The translations under genes and the position numbers were made by a program. From Gossypium raimondii (taxonomy: Eukaryota; Streptophyta; Magnoliopsida; Malvales; Malvaceae), in the NCBI RefSeq assembly GCF_025698545.1, contig NC_068569.1, positions 9,982,001 to 10,046,000 of the forward strand: a stretch of 64,000 nt of DNA. Reading direction: 5' to 3'. Shown piece after piece: positions 1-11,338 of the stretch. Numbering within the stretch: position 1 is the stretch's first letter; each line of letters opens with the position of its first letter. Below the pieces are notes generated by a model, which was not told where the DNA came from, searched no databases, and saw nothing but the letters and a program-made list of their open reading frames with translations.

Positions 1-770
1 ATGAACCTACCTTTTATTGGGACAGACTTAACCGATTACCTTCTTACTGGACTTAAATTAAATATAATTTGCTGGTTTCCCTTTCGTTGCTCTTAGCTTT
101 TCAAATGCTAATATTTTATTTTATCCAAGAATACATGCATTTAACTTTTACAAGTACTGTATTAAAATGAAGAGACATTTCTCTCTAATAAAATAAAATT
201 TTAGTCATAACCGTGGACAAGTACAAAAGGTTAATGTTTTTATTTTCAATCTATGTTGTGCCAAATAAAACATGCCAAGAATTTGGACACAAAGTTTATA
301 TATTTTTTATAAATTTTGAAAAAAAAAGCATGTTTTAATAATGTATTTGTGTTTTTTTATCACAATCCAATTAGATTTTAAAAAATTAGTAATAATGAAC
401 AAAATTTTCAAGGAAAAAAGGAAAAGAAAAGTCGTAATTAGTACCAACCAGTCGCCAGTGCTTTTGAATGCATGCTATTCTGCATCTGATTTTGCTTCGT
501 TCCCTAAAACTATGTTTGGCAGGCTGCAGCTACAACTATCACTGTCAGTGCAGAAAGAGTTCCTAAGCAGCTTGCACACCCTTCAATCCCATAATATGTA
601 TATATACACATGCTTAACTATAAATAGGCCTACAAATATGAGAGCTATGACGTTAAAAAATATATTAGTAAACATGTTTAGCTATAATGATACCAATAAT
701 GATGATAAAAGCAGTAAAAATATCACAAGGTTAATTTAAGATGGGTTCATTTTTGTTAATCTACTTACAC
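1..770. other. AT-rich intergenic DNA, no gene recognised
   Basis: The stretch is AT-rich with no convincing coding sequence. A 132-codon open frame at 341-739 has low-complexity composition and no recognisable domain, so I do not call it a gene. An AG acceptor-like site just before 771 marks the beginning of recognisable SRP72 similarity. Confidence 0.5.
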
Positions 771-2086
771 AGAGATTATAATCCGAAATGCGGCTGATAA
801 ACCATCACTTGCAGTGGCAGTGAACAACCTTATTGCAGCGGAAGGTCCAAAAGATATATCTGATAGCTTAAAGAAGCTTGATCTGCTTAAATGAGAAAAA
901 ATCGAAGAAGTTTCAGCTGGAACATGCAATTAATTGACTTGAAGCTAACAAAGAGAGATAATACATGCAAATCCTGTTCTACTTCTTCATGCAAACAAGA
1001 TGGATCAGGTTTTCTATTTTGGGGTTCTGCATTTCTCACTTTTGATCTTTTGTTCTTTATTTGAGAACATAGACAGCCCGCTAATGAATTTGATGGTTCT
1101 CTTTATTTCTTCTGTTTGCTAGTGAAATTCTACAGGCTCGGAAACTTGCTGCTTTTTTGCCAGAGCTGTTTCCTGACAGCGTGCTGCCTGTACTAGCGAG
1201 AGAAAACAAGGCAGAGAAAGCCGAAGAAATGTTAGGTGAGCTAGCTAGGAAATTTCATTAAAAGAAGATCATCCTCTTAGCAGGGGCACAGATTGCTGCT
1301 GCTGGCCACCCTCAAATTGCGGCTGAATCCCTTTCTGAGGTGCCTGATATCCAGCACATGATCACCACAGGTTCTCTCAAAAGAGCGCTGGAGACAAAAA
1401 TGGTGCAGCTGCTGTGCTTAACTCTGCAATCAAATGGTGGAAAACTACCATGACTGAAGACGAGCAGCTCAATGTTATCATGCAAGAGGCATGGCAAGGA
1501 AGAGGATGTTGCTCATCTATTCAAGGAGCTTGTAAAAAGTCATGGAAGCATTAGCCGGGCTAATAACTACAGTTGCTCATGTGAATATTGACAAGGAATA
1601 TAGGAAGCAACTGAAGCCGTTGCCAGGTTTGAAGGGGGTTGATGTCGATGGTTAGGAGAAAACTTCTGTGGCAAAACATGTTGAAGGAGAGCACCTCGTG
1701 GTGGGCTAGCTGAAGCGCAAGTGGAAGGCAAGACTAAACGGAGGAAGTGAAAGCCAAGGTATCCCAACTGGTTTGACCCGGCAAATCTTGGTCCTCCACC
1801 CGAGCCTGAAAGATGGCTCCCAAAGAGAAAGGTCAAGTTACAGCCCGAAAGAAAGAATAAGAGAGCAGCTCAGGTTAGATCTCAACGTGCAGTAGCTAGG
1901 GATAAGAGTTAAGCTAGTACCTCAGCTAACAATTCTAATAGTTTTAACTTGAAATCAAACATGGCTAATGGTTCCACAGGAGTTCCACAGAATACCGAGC
2001 CATCCAAACCTCAATCTAAGTCATCAAGAAAGAAATCAAGAAAACAATTAGGAGGAAGAAACAATTTTTGGGACGGAAAGTTCTGA
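771..2086 (+). pseudogene. SRP72: SRP72 pseudogene (signal recognition particle 72 kDa subunit)
   Basis: SRP72 is the protein of the signal recognition particle that, with SRP68, binds 7S RNA in ER targeting. Translated pieces match the TPR region and C-terminal RNA-binding part of plant SRP72: 'GPKDISDSLKKLDLL' near 850, 'NKMDQ' near 1000, 'ELFPDSVLPVL' near 1165, 'HPQIAAESLSEVPDIQHM' near 1310, 'LKPLPGLKGVDVDG' near 1610-1650, and the signature 'PPPEPERWLPKR' near 1795-1830. The pieces fall in different frames and are broken by stops, for example TGA at 892-894 and TAA at 1910-1912. Between 'NKMDQ' and the next block an unspliced intron-like segment (about 1010-1131, GT...AG) remains, so this is not a processed copy. 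The N-terminal half is absent from the window. A basic Ser/Lys-rich tail follows to about 2086. Identification is confident; loss of function is inferred from the multiple breaks. Confidence 0.85.
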
Positions 2087-2250
2087 TTTGTTTTACATTT
2101 AACAATATATGTACTTCATTGATCTTGACAGACGTCCAACATAATTATAAACATGCAATAGCCTCTTCAATGCCGTTAAATAAATATTTGGTGGAAAATA
2201 AATAACAAATATGGCAAAAGTGCAATGACTAATGAGGTTCCAACTTAGGA

Positions 2251-3183
2251 TCATCTATAAAATTCAATATGACCTGCAATCTCCCTACATAACATCTTTG
2301 CTTCACTAGCTAATTTTATGCTCTTAGAAATTGCAAGCCCTGTTTGCTTGTGTGTGGATGAAGGTTCATATGTCTTGGCATCCTCTTCCTTGCCCAGTGA
2401 TAAGGCCTCCCTAGCAGGAATTACGTTTCCCCACCAAAATTCCCGCAGAATGCTGTGTATAAGATCCCAATAATTACGTTCTCTATGCACGCGGAATATC
2501 GTACTTCCATTTTGTGTCCAGCAATACAAATCAACCCATTCTCGGTCCATTATCTCCATTTGACCCTGAACCTGAGGCATGTAATAGAATGGCATGGTTG
2601 ACCATGGCAGAGCAGTTTCGGGTTTGCCTTTGTTGTAAGGACACTTCACTTCCAGGATGCCACCTCCAGGAAAGCAACCAAGAAGACCGTCCGGTGACGC
2701 ACCAAGCCAGTCAAACTTCTCCTTTGGATGGATAGCAAATCCTAAAGAGCTAACCTCACGACCTGTGATACTTCTGTACCTCTCAATAGCAGCTACTTCA
2801 TTGAGCACACCCCACTCCATAGCACACCTTTTAGAAGATTCGAGAACTTGTGTTTCCGATGCGAAAACTTTTTCGTGCCAGAGTTCAGAGCGGCGCTTTC
2901 CTTTCCAAAAACCCAAAGCAGTACTGAAGGTGCTTGTGGTCAGCTTGTTCCTACGAAGGGCAAACCATTCATCTGAGCGTTGAGGTGCATCAAATGGGGT
3001 AAGGTTCACAGCCAGAACTATCGATGTTGCGGCATGGACAGTAAGTGAAGTGTTTTGAGAGAAATGTGTAGTGCTGGTGGAAAGGGTTCTTTGACATCCA
3101 TTTCTCCACCTTCTGCTCATGGACCAGGGAACCATAGCTTTACAGTGAACAGCACGAAATCTAGTCATGTTGCAATTGCTCAT
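2251..3183 (-). CDS. YqaJ/RecB-like PD-(D/E)XK nuclease, probably organelle-targeted
   Basis: Single-exon open frame of 310 aa. The first ~55 residues are rich in Arg, Ser and Thr and nearly free of acidic residues, as in a mitochondrial or plastid presequence. The domain begins at 'RSDEWFALRRNKLTTS' (about 69-84), the entry motif of YqaJ/phage-exonuclease-type nucleases. Putative catalytic residues are Glu129 in 'MEWGVLNE', Asp165 in 'GASPDG', and Glu178 and Lys180 in 'LEVKCPY', followed by the Gln motif 'PQVQGQ' (203-208). All positions of a PD-(D/E)XK site are present, so it should be active on DNA ends; the biological substrate is unknown. Arabidopsis has a related protein annotated as type II restriction endonuclease-like (I recall At1g67660). 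An acceptor-like CTACAG just upstream of the ATG suggests a 5'UTR intron and a first exon near 5.3-5.4 kb. It lies tail-to-tail with the SRP72 pseudogene. Confidence 0.85.
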   Translation of the reverse strand: MSNCNMTRFRAVHCKAMVPWSMSRRWRNGCQRTLSTSTTHFSQNTSLTVHAATSIVLAVNLTPFDAPQRSDEWFALRRNKLTTSTFSTALGFWKGKRRSELWHEKVFASETQVLESSKRCAMEWGVLNEVAAIERYRSITGREVSSLGFAIHPKEKFDWLGASPDGLLGCFPGGGILEVKCPYNKGKPETALPWSTMPFYYMPQVQGQMEIMDREWVDLYCWTQNGSTIFRVHRERNYWDLIHSILREFWWGNVIPAREALSLGKEEDAKTYEPSSTHKQTGLAISKSIKLASEAKMLCREIAGHIEFYR

Positions 3184-5041
3184 TGTGAAGGAACTAAAAC
3201 TGTAGATAGCTGCTTTATTCTGACATAAGATCCAATAAAATCAATACAAATTTTAGACAGATTTCAGTTTCAGGACCAAATGAGAAAAAATAATTAGATA
3301 AGAATCCCTACATCAAGGTCTGTTTATTGTAAATATAGATGTAAATGTAAAGCATACAAAAAATCCATGTAAAAATCTTGTTCTAAAATGGTAAAGGTTA
3401 AGTTTGGTTACAAATCCATGGTGCAACAAACACTTCCAATGAAGTTTCAAACCGAATTCTTTTCTTGCAAGTTGTGATTAATATACAATATATTTTAGAA
3501 CGAGTTAAGGTGGTAAAAGTAACATGGAGGCCCTTGTAGTAGGAGTCTAATTGCATTTTGCCACCTCTACTAAAAAAATGGGCAAATTAGTCCCCATACG
3601 TTAGATCAAAGAGTAAATTGATCTTTTCTGTTAAATTAGAAAGGTAGATGTAAAATAAATATTTATCTTCAAACATACACATATACACAATGTCCAAAAA
3701 AACCAAATAAATCCTCATCATAAAAATAAAATAGAAAACGAAAATTTAAATAATATTAGACATGTATTTCTAAAAATAGAACTATAAGTGCAACATGTTT
3801 TCATACTTGTGAACATTGCCAGTATACCTGCTTTAATACATTATTTGCTTCTGAAGTATGCTCAATTATGACTTGAAATCATTGGCATAGGAATGCACAC
3901 AATGCCACACTAGATATTTCAATTCGTGTAACCACTGACCAACAAGATTAGGCAATTTATATATTAAACTATCTCACAATGAAAACAAATTTGACCCATT
4001 ATGTGGCTGTCATATTCAGAGCAAAGGAATTGCAGAAGCAATCAATTCCATATCATATCAAGAGCCATCTCAATTCTACAGTTTGATACAGAGTAAAAAT
4101 TTTTTTAAAAATTTAAAAACTTAAAAGTTGCTTATTTCTCTTTTGTACTCAACCAAAACTGCACTTGAAAATTCCATCTATGAACTTCTTCACTGCATCC
4201 AATTTTAATTCAATAACCACTACCGCCGACAAAATTAGCAACTACTTTTTCATTTAATTTTGAAACAACTCTTAAATAGACTAGTGCACATATCAATTGA
4301 AAAAGTGTAGTTGTAGCTCAATTCAAAAGAGACTCAATAGTTCTCACCATGATGCCTTTGGCAAATCATTACATAGATAGTTCAAAACCTAATTCCTTTA
4401 TGCTAAATAGAGACAACACAACATGACATACAAGATAAAACTCTAATAGCCCGAAGCATTAAACAAAAGTATAAACTAACCATGCCATTGCAATCAGCAT
4501 GGTAGACCTCACCATAGGAACTCACTCACAAGAAAAAAAAATTTAATAAGAATTAGAAACTTCCAAGAAAAGTCGAAAGTTCTTGCAAAGCAAGCATTAG
4601 AATACCTCACTGCATTTAAACTCCTAAGGTTTTCATGAAAAATAATAGGAGCTCTTGAATATTGAAAAAACGGAGAGAATTCCAAAATCATAAATGCAGT
4701 ATACAAGATTGGCGCCTAGGAGGACTGAAGGTTCAACAAGCTAATTGAAAGATTTCAGTTCATTTTCAAAACATGCACAAGTTAAAAGTAAAAACTAAAA
4801 CTGGAGAACATGTTTTGGAATAGAACTAACTGTAAGAACAAGGAAGTATGTAGCTCTAATATAACAAGAGAGCCAAAAAGCAATCAAGTGACTAGCAGTT
4901 ACTTACCTTACTAGTTTTGAATAACAATAACAATGTTAGAGAATCTGCAAAATGGTTGACAAATAAACATTAAAACCTTATTTCGCTAAACAAAAAATAG
5001 CCCTAATTAAGAAAATTATACTTGAAATTGAAACCCTAAAT
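3184..5041. other. probable 5'UTR intron or intergenic DNA with a transposon fragment
   Basis: No coding region is seen. If the nuclease transcript begins near 5.4 kb, this stretch is its long leader intron. Around 3500-3690 there is a fragment ('gcattttgccacctctac', then a gggcaaattagtcc motif) resembling one near 13.86-13.93 kb, probably from one dispersed non-autonomous element family. Confidence 0.35.
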
Positions 5042-5197
5042 TTACCAAATCAAATCCATTTTAAGATTTATAATTGATGGTATAAGAAGAATAACTGCGA
5101 AGGCAGCCTTTCGAAGACTCTTTTGAACAATGCGAATATCAACTGACGCGGGAGGGCATTTAATCTCGTGTTTGTGAGCTACTGAGATCCTCCCCAT
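5042..5197 (-). other. small ORF, 51 codons, in the putative leader of the nuclease gene
   Basis: A 51-aa open frame starts at an ATG at 5197-5195 and stops with TAA at 5044-5042. It begins MGRISVAHKHEIKCPP and has a hydrophobic segment (AFAVILLIPSII). It sits just downstream of a GC-richer stretch (about 5270-5400, minus strand) that looks like a promoter/leader. It could be an upstream ORF of the nuclease transcript, a separate micropeptide gene, or chance. I do not recognise it. Confidence 0.2.
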
Positions 5198-6239
5198 TCG
5201 CTAAAAAGAAAGAATATTCAAACCTTGAAAAAGAATAGACAAACTTAAAAGGTTACCGATTAAATCAATTCCTCAGACTGAAAATTGGTCGACTGATACC
5301 TCAATTATGAGCCTGCGGCGGTGATGGGTGGAGAAGGGGTGGTGGTAGGAGGAGCCTTAGAGCGGTCGTTACAGGAAAGGAAAGAACGGAATCCTTTTCC
5401 TTCTTTTAAAAACATTTTATCGTATAACTTTTCCATACCATATACCAATAAAAGCGAAGTCACCATCCTGATAATTTTTTAAATTTCCCGTATAAAATTA
5501 ATAGGATTCACTCACATGCTTAATGATAACTTGCGGTGAGATTAGGAGTCAGTTTATTTTTTAATTAAAAAATTACTTTTAAATTGTTGCATGAGGCTCA
5601 ATTTAATTGATATCTATATTATTATCAGAGCATTCGAGCGTGTTAAAATGCTTTTATACTATTTAAGGGTAGAAAATGAAATTAAAATTTTGATAAAATA
5701 TGGTTAACAGCGCTCAAATTTGTATTTTTTGGCTCTGAAAACAGTATTGAAATCAATCAAACTAAAAATTTAATTTCATTTATATAAATCATCAATACCT
5801 GTAAAATAAAAGCAAGTTAGTTTTAAACATACTCATTAGTATAAGTCTTTACATGTTGAATGTATATGATAATTGTTGGTTGCTTTTGGCAGAGAATGAT
5901 TTCTCATCTTTTGATCCAGATTCAGAGCATAATATATATAGTTATTGAAACTGACTTAACTTCAACCATATATCGAATTAAGTTGAGTGACGGCATCAAG
6001 TGAGTTTTATATCTCAACATCTATATCCTTTTTCTCATATCTTCGAGCCATCCTCTCCTTTATAACAAAATACAATAATGGATGTACGGAAATTTATACA
6101 TGCATCTATGCAAGTGCTTTTTCCAATATACAGAGCTGAAACCGCAGCTCCAATTCTGAGCAACTTAGAATGTTCAATTATTCAAAGGAAACCGGGGGCA
6201 CAAATTCTGAATATTCAAATCAATGTAAAATTAGAGATT

Positions 6240-9200
6240 TTACTGCACCAATCCATGTTTTACCAATTCTTCTAATCCTGTCTTCAGCCTCTGTGCAGCT
6301 GCTCTACAGTCATTTTCCATGAGCCCACCAAAGGAAATCCTCAAATGCCCCGGGGACCCACATGCACTCCCTGGGATCACAACCACCCCATGCCTGTGAG
6401 CAAGCCAGTGAACCACCTTCACATCATCCATGCATTTCTCTGGTAGCGTCGCCCATAAGTAAATTGCACCTTCTCCACCCAGCACAGCACCTTCACCCAA
6501 TGGTGACAGTGCTTCTATAACTATTTCTCGATTCTTCACGAGATCTTTGACTTGTTCGCGAACCCATTCAGGTCCCAATTCTAACGAGTGAAGAGCTAGT
6601 TGTTGAGAAATTAACGAAGCGCAGATTGGTATGTTGTCTTGAACCTTGAGAAGTTGAGTTGCAAGGCCCTCCACTTCTGTGGGGTATGCAATCTACATGC
6701 ATATTCATACACGCTTAGATGGATGGATACAAATATTTGATGGCAAACTATGAAGAATGTAACAGATACAAGATAAAACAAATTTGACAAACCAAACAAA
6801 GTCACTTACATATCCAACGCGCCATCCCATCATTCCATAGGCTTTGGAGAAAGAAAAGATGTTGACTATGTGATCTCCTTCCACGCACGAGTGTTTCAGA
6901 CCATCATACATAAAATACCTGCGTATGTGTTGTTACAGACAATATATACAGAATTACAGGTTTCCACACTGCGGACTCTGGGAAATAATCTACAAGCCTT
7001 GATTATCAAAATGCAAACAAAATTCATTATTACATAAACTGCTATTGTATCCTGTACCCATGGGAAAGGAGAAATAGGAAGGTCTGGTCCCCAAGATAAG
7101 ACTGCAAGCATATTTTCATTTCAAAGTTGTTTAAGCTAAAAGTGACATTACTCTAGCAGTAGAAAACAGAATTTTAAAGTAGGTTTGCTTAATCTAGTAT
7201 GACGCAATATCTTAATGTCGTGTTACATGTCATTTAAATGTTCAGCAGTGAGGGGAATAGTTCCTTACACTTTCATAGGAAACCTAAATCCTTAAAGAGC
7301 CTCAAAGTCCTATAGTTCAATTATTGGAATTCAACACCTTGATCAGGATACAAGGCCTTGGTGAAACAAAACAAAGGATCTATCACATGGAATGCATCTA
7401 TAACAGAAACAGGAGACACTTACTCATATGCATCTATCCTTACACTTTCATAGGAAACCTAAATCCTTAAAGAGCCTCAAAGTCCTATAGTTCAATTATT
7501 GGAATTCAACACCTTGATCAGGATACAAGGCCTTGGTGAAACAAAACAAAGGATCTATCACATGGAATGCATCTATAACAGAAACAGGAGACACTTACTC
7601 ATATGTATTATCTACAACCAGCCAGCAACCAGCATTTTTGCATATATCTGAGATCCTCTATTAAGAGAAAAAGAGAGGAGAAAAGAATTAAGAATCATAA
7701 AATGAAACAAGAAATAGAACCAGTTACTCCAAAAAGCATGACTAACAGAAGGAAGCTGTATATGTGTATGCATGTTTGCACACCCACTTACGCTGCCACA
7801 TGAAAACAGACACAAACACAGTGAGTAGAGAGCAAGTGAGAGACCTTAAGTAGCGGCTCGGGAATGTAGGTTCCAGATGGGTTGCCAGGATTAACAACAG
7901 TAACAAGCTTTGGGACAGGCTTGGTTTCCAGCAATGTCCTTTCCAACCAGTCTGAAAATTAAGACAATACTGATAAATAATCTAAAACAGTACACATGAT
8001 ATTCCTGGTCCAAATTATAACACATCATGTGCTTTGATAAATCATCTAAAACAGTACACATGATATTCCTGGTCCAAATTATAACACATTATGTGCTTTG
8101 TTATGCATGTAAACCTTTTGCCCTTATATTACCTAATTGTTGTAATGGTCACATAAGCTCTTCAATTGAAATCAACCAATTTTGTAACTACAAACATACA
8201 TACAATAAACAGGACCAGAACAACGGCAAACCCGTGGAACATAGGCTCTAACTCTAACTTGTGTTCTCTTTTCTCAAGACAAATAAAACTAACAGCAGCA
8301 AATCCAGAGCCGCAAGTGAACAAATAAAAATGACTCTTTCTAACCAGTAATCTTGGACAACATCATTAGACAACTTACTCCGCCCCTAAAATCAATGCAG
8401 CAGCTTTGATAAACAATTAAAGGGCTATCTAGTGAAAAGCTTATCATGACTTGTACCTGCATCTGGATAAAGAGTCTTTGGATAACCAGGACCTACTAAT
8501 ATCTTAGTGACACCTGTCATCTGGAAGGACATGTAGGCATTGAAATAGTATGGAGCAAACATGACAACCGAATCCCCCGCATCACACAGTGTTAGAACAA
8601 GATTCACAAATGCCTGTTACAAAGACCAAAAAAAAAGGATAGTTTGAGAAGTCCTGAGAGGTAATTCATACATTTGACTAATAAAAAGAAAGATAGCTTT
8701 ACATTTTACATTTTAAATCAGCAATAGAATGAAATTTTTATCCATTGTGAAATGGAGGCAGATCATGCATACAAGTTTATTATTGCAAACCCATCACTAG
8801 TTTTTATTCAAAAGGCTTAACCTATTCCACCAAGGATGCAACCAAAATTAGTTTTTATTGCAGAATCTCGTAAGAATAAGCAGCTTGCCAAATTTTATTC
8901 CAAAGTTATAACATTGACTTAAAAGCAGGATGCAACAAGCTAAATAGCAGATTGAGCTATATTGCTTTCCTCGAACTTCAAACAATTGTTCGTAACATCC
9001 AATTTGATCTCGAATCTGACCTTCCAAGGTGATACGTGTACATATCACCTACTAGGTCGCAATTTGTCTCTCTATACCTTCAATATAACGAACAAACTAG
9101 AAGGCACTACAGCTTTACCTGATTTGCTCCTGCAGTGACCATCACCGAAGACCTCTGCAAATTGTTCTCCTGACGTAACTGCATAAAAATACAGGGAACC

Positions 9201-11338
9201 ATTTTAGGGCATGCTTTTACTACCTTTTGGCTAAGATGAACACAGGGTCTATAAATTTCTACATCACGTTAATACCATAGTTGTTAACAATATATAAGAA
9301 ATAGGTGTCTACGATGACACTGACCACAAAAACATTACTAAGAGTCTAGACCAACATTTGAAAGTAATATGGGGGTAGTTGAAGAGGAAACTTGTGCAAA
9401 ACAGGGCCATTGATGAAAGTAACAACAAAAAAGGACAATTATGGCCAATTGAAATAATTGGGTCAATGCTTGATAGTCTTGAAAAGAATGACAGGTCAAT
9501 AAAATGAACCAAAGAAACAATACATTGTTCACAGATTGTAGAGACCTGGGCAAGTTGACAAAGACTCAACACATATCTAACAAGACAAGGCCAATAAGCT
9601 CAACTGGAGTTTTTAATATATCAGAGAGAAATTTAGGGCAGAGTCCAAAATCCAAACATATAAACACAGAAAGATTAAACAATGATAAAAAGTCATCTTT
9701 ATTGTGGCTTGCTTTTTAGGGCAATGTGTTCAAATCCAACCAGATTTTAATAAATACCTATAAAAAAAAAAAATCATCTTTGAGCTTTGTCTCTCTCTCC
9801 AAGAACTCATTGTCTAATTTATTTCCCTTACATTTCACAACATGCATCCAACTGTAAACATCACAGTCATGTTAAGTTAAAAAATATTATAATGATACAT
9901 ATAAAAGCAATGCAAAAATCATAAACTTGGGCTGTCCAGAGGCTAATCGGACAACTAGAATGACGCTCGGTTTGGCCATCAATCCAAGCCTACCAACCAA
10001 ATTTACAGCCCCTATGAGCTTTTCCAAAGTCTGGAGAGAGGGCTAAGTATCAACCTAGTGCACATGACACGCACTGCCATAACTGTCTGTTGGTACATAC
10101 AATGGCGGCAAAAAGCTCAGTCTACAGTGTCATGAAATTCTTCCACGGTTCGATAACAACCAAGAAAACCACAATTTTATGACAAATTCTTTAGAAACTA
10201 TACCTTTCTTATCAATGCTTCTCTAAGTTCAGGAAGACCTTCATCAGCACCATAACAACTAACTGAAGGCTCCTCTACAAGTGCTTTAACCTTATCCAAA
10301 GCCTGTTTGGGTGGTTTCCAGTAAACCACTCCCTACAATTATTTCAATGAAAGTTAGAAAGGTAGCACAATTAGCAGAACAGAATTTCCAGAAACAAATG
10401 AAACTCAGCCAAATGCAACTATAGACAAGTTAACATAATAACAAATGCAATCGAATCAAAGCTATAAAATTATCTAAATGAAAAAGTCCAGAAGTGAACC
10501 TAAAAGCATAAGCTGATTTTAAACTGCAGGCGCTTTCTATGTTACCCAGACTTGGAAGTGAGTGTTGGCTATGAATATGTGTCCAATACAGGTATGTGCA
10601 ACTTATGTCCAAATATGTGTCAATGACCGAACTGACAAGTATATATTTTGTATTATAATAGAAAAGTAAATATTTTGCCGAAAACTCTAGCCTCCACAAA
10701 CCCAAATTTGAAAAGACTAAGATTATTAACAATACAAAGGAGATAAAGAAAGAACAAAGGAACCATTTTACTAAAACCTGCAGCCAAACAAATCATATAG
10801 CTCAAGGTTAAAAAGCTGATCTCAGTTTCCAATGTCTTGTTCATTGTTATTTAACACCCACGCAATCCACCCCCCCCCCCCCAAAAAAAAAATACCAGAG
10901 AAACCTTTTTATAAAAAAAAATCCCATTTCTCATTTTTCAATACCACCACCATCCTCAAAACCGAAACAACACAACATGTTAAATGCACTAACATTGATT
11001 ACAAGAGGGTTTTTTCAATAAGACACAAAAGACATTGGTAAAAGAAAAGGCAAACCTGAGCGAGTGACACAGCATTTTTCGCTCCTCGGATCAATTGCTG
11101 TATCTGCAACAACACCAACGACCCTCTCAACATCATAAAAAATACCGGAAAAAAACTCTTTCAAAACACTTCACCGCCATACAAAACAAGTATAACATTA
11201 AAACTACAGGGATTGAGGCAGATTTATTGGGAAAAATAAACGAAGAAAACCCAGATTTGAAAATTGAAAGAATACCTGAACCATGATTGGCATTTCAGTC
11301 TCCACAATCCTTCTGGCAAGCATTCCATTAGAACCCAT
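6240..11338 (-). CDS. VAS1: VAS1/ISS1 aromatic aminotransferase (PLP-dependent), 9 exons
   Basis: Exons, 5' to 3': 11276-11338, 11056-11103, 10204-10332, 9119-9178, 8457-8613, 7845-7951, 7599-7657, 6810-6918, 6240-6692. All introns are GT-AG; total 1185 nt, 394 aa, the length I recall for Arabidopsis VAS1. In Arabidopsis, VAS1 uses methionine as amino donor and indole-3-pyruvate as acceptor, returning it to tryptophan and so lowering both auxin and ethylene precursor pools. The fold-type I site is intact: NPGNPSGT (173-180), Asp204 and Tyr207 in 'VDNTY', Schiff-base Lys233 in 'FSFSKAYGMMGWR'. The N-terminus 'MGSNGMLARR' closely matches Arabidopsis 'MGSFGMLARR', supporting the start. No transit peptide is evident, so it is probably cytosolic. 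The intron between exons 7 and 8 begins with a tandem duplication that copies the splice donor, and intron 5 holds a 64-bp tandem repeat. Confidence 0.95.
7262..7605. repeat. 169-bp tandem duplication spanning the exon 7 splice donor of VAS1
   Basis: 7262-7430 is repeated at 7437-7605 with a 6-bp spacer and no difference that I could see. The gene-proximal copy contains the last 7 nt of exon 7 and its GTAAGTG donor. The other copy carries the same 7 nt and donor inside the intron, as a decoy donor. Confidence 0.93.
7972..8099. repeat. 64-bp tandem duplication in VAS1 intron 5
   Basis: Two adjacent 64-bp copies, 7972-8035 and 8036-8099, differ at about two positions (aataatc/aatcatc and catcatg/cattatg). 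They sit wholly inside the intron between exons 5 and 6. Confidence 0.92.

Noticed and set aside
341-739. 132-codon open frame on the plus strand
   Set aside because: Low-complexity composition, no domain, and no splice or promoter context; probably chance.
6611-7111. Three minus-strand frames extending past VAS1 exons
   Set aside because: Read-through of exons 8-9 into neighbouring introns; the spliced model explains them.
9309-9719. Overlapping open frames on both strands inside VAS1
   Set aside because: They lie wholly within the intron between exons 3 and 4 and lack coding character.
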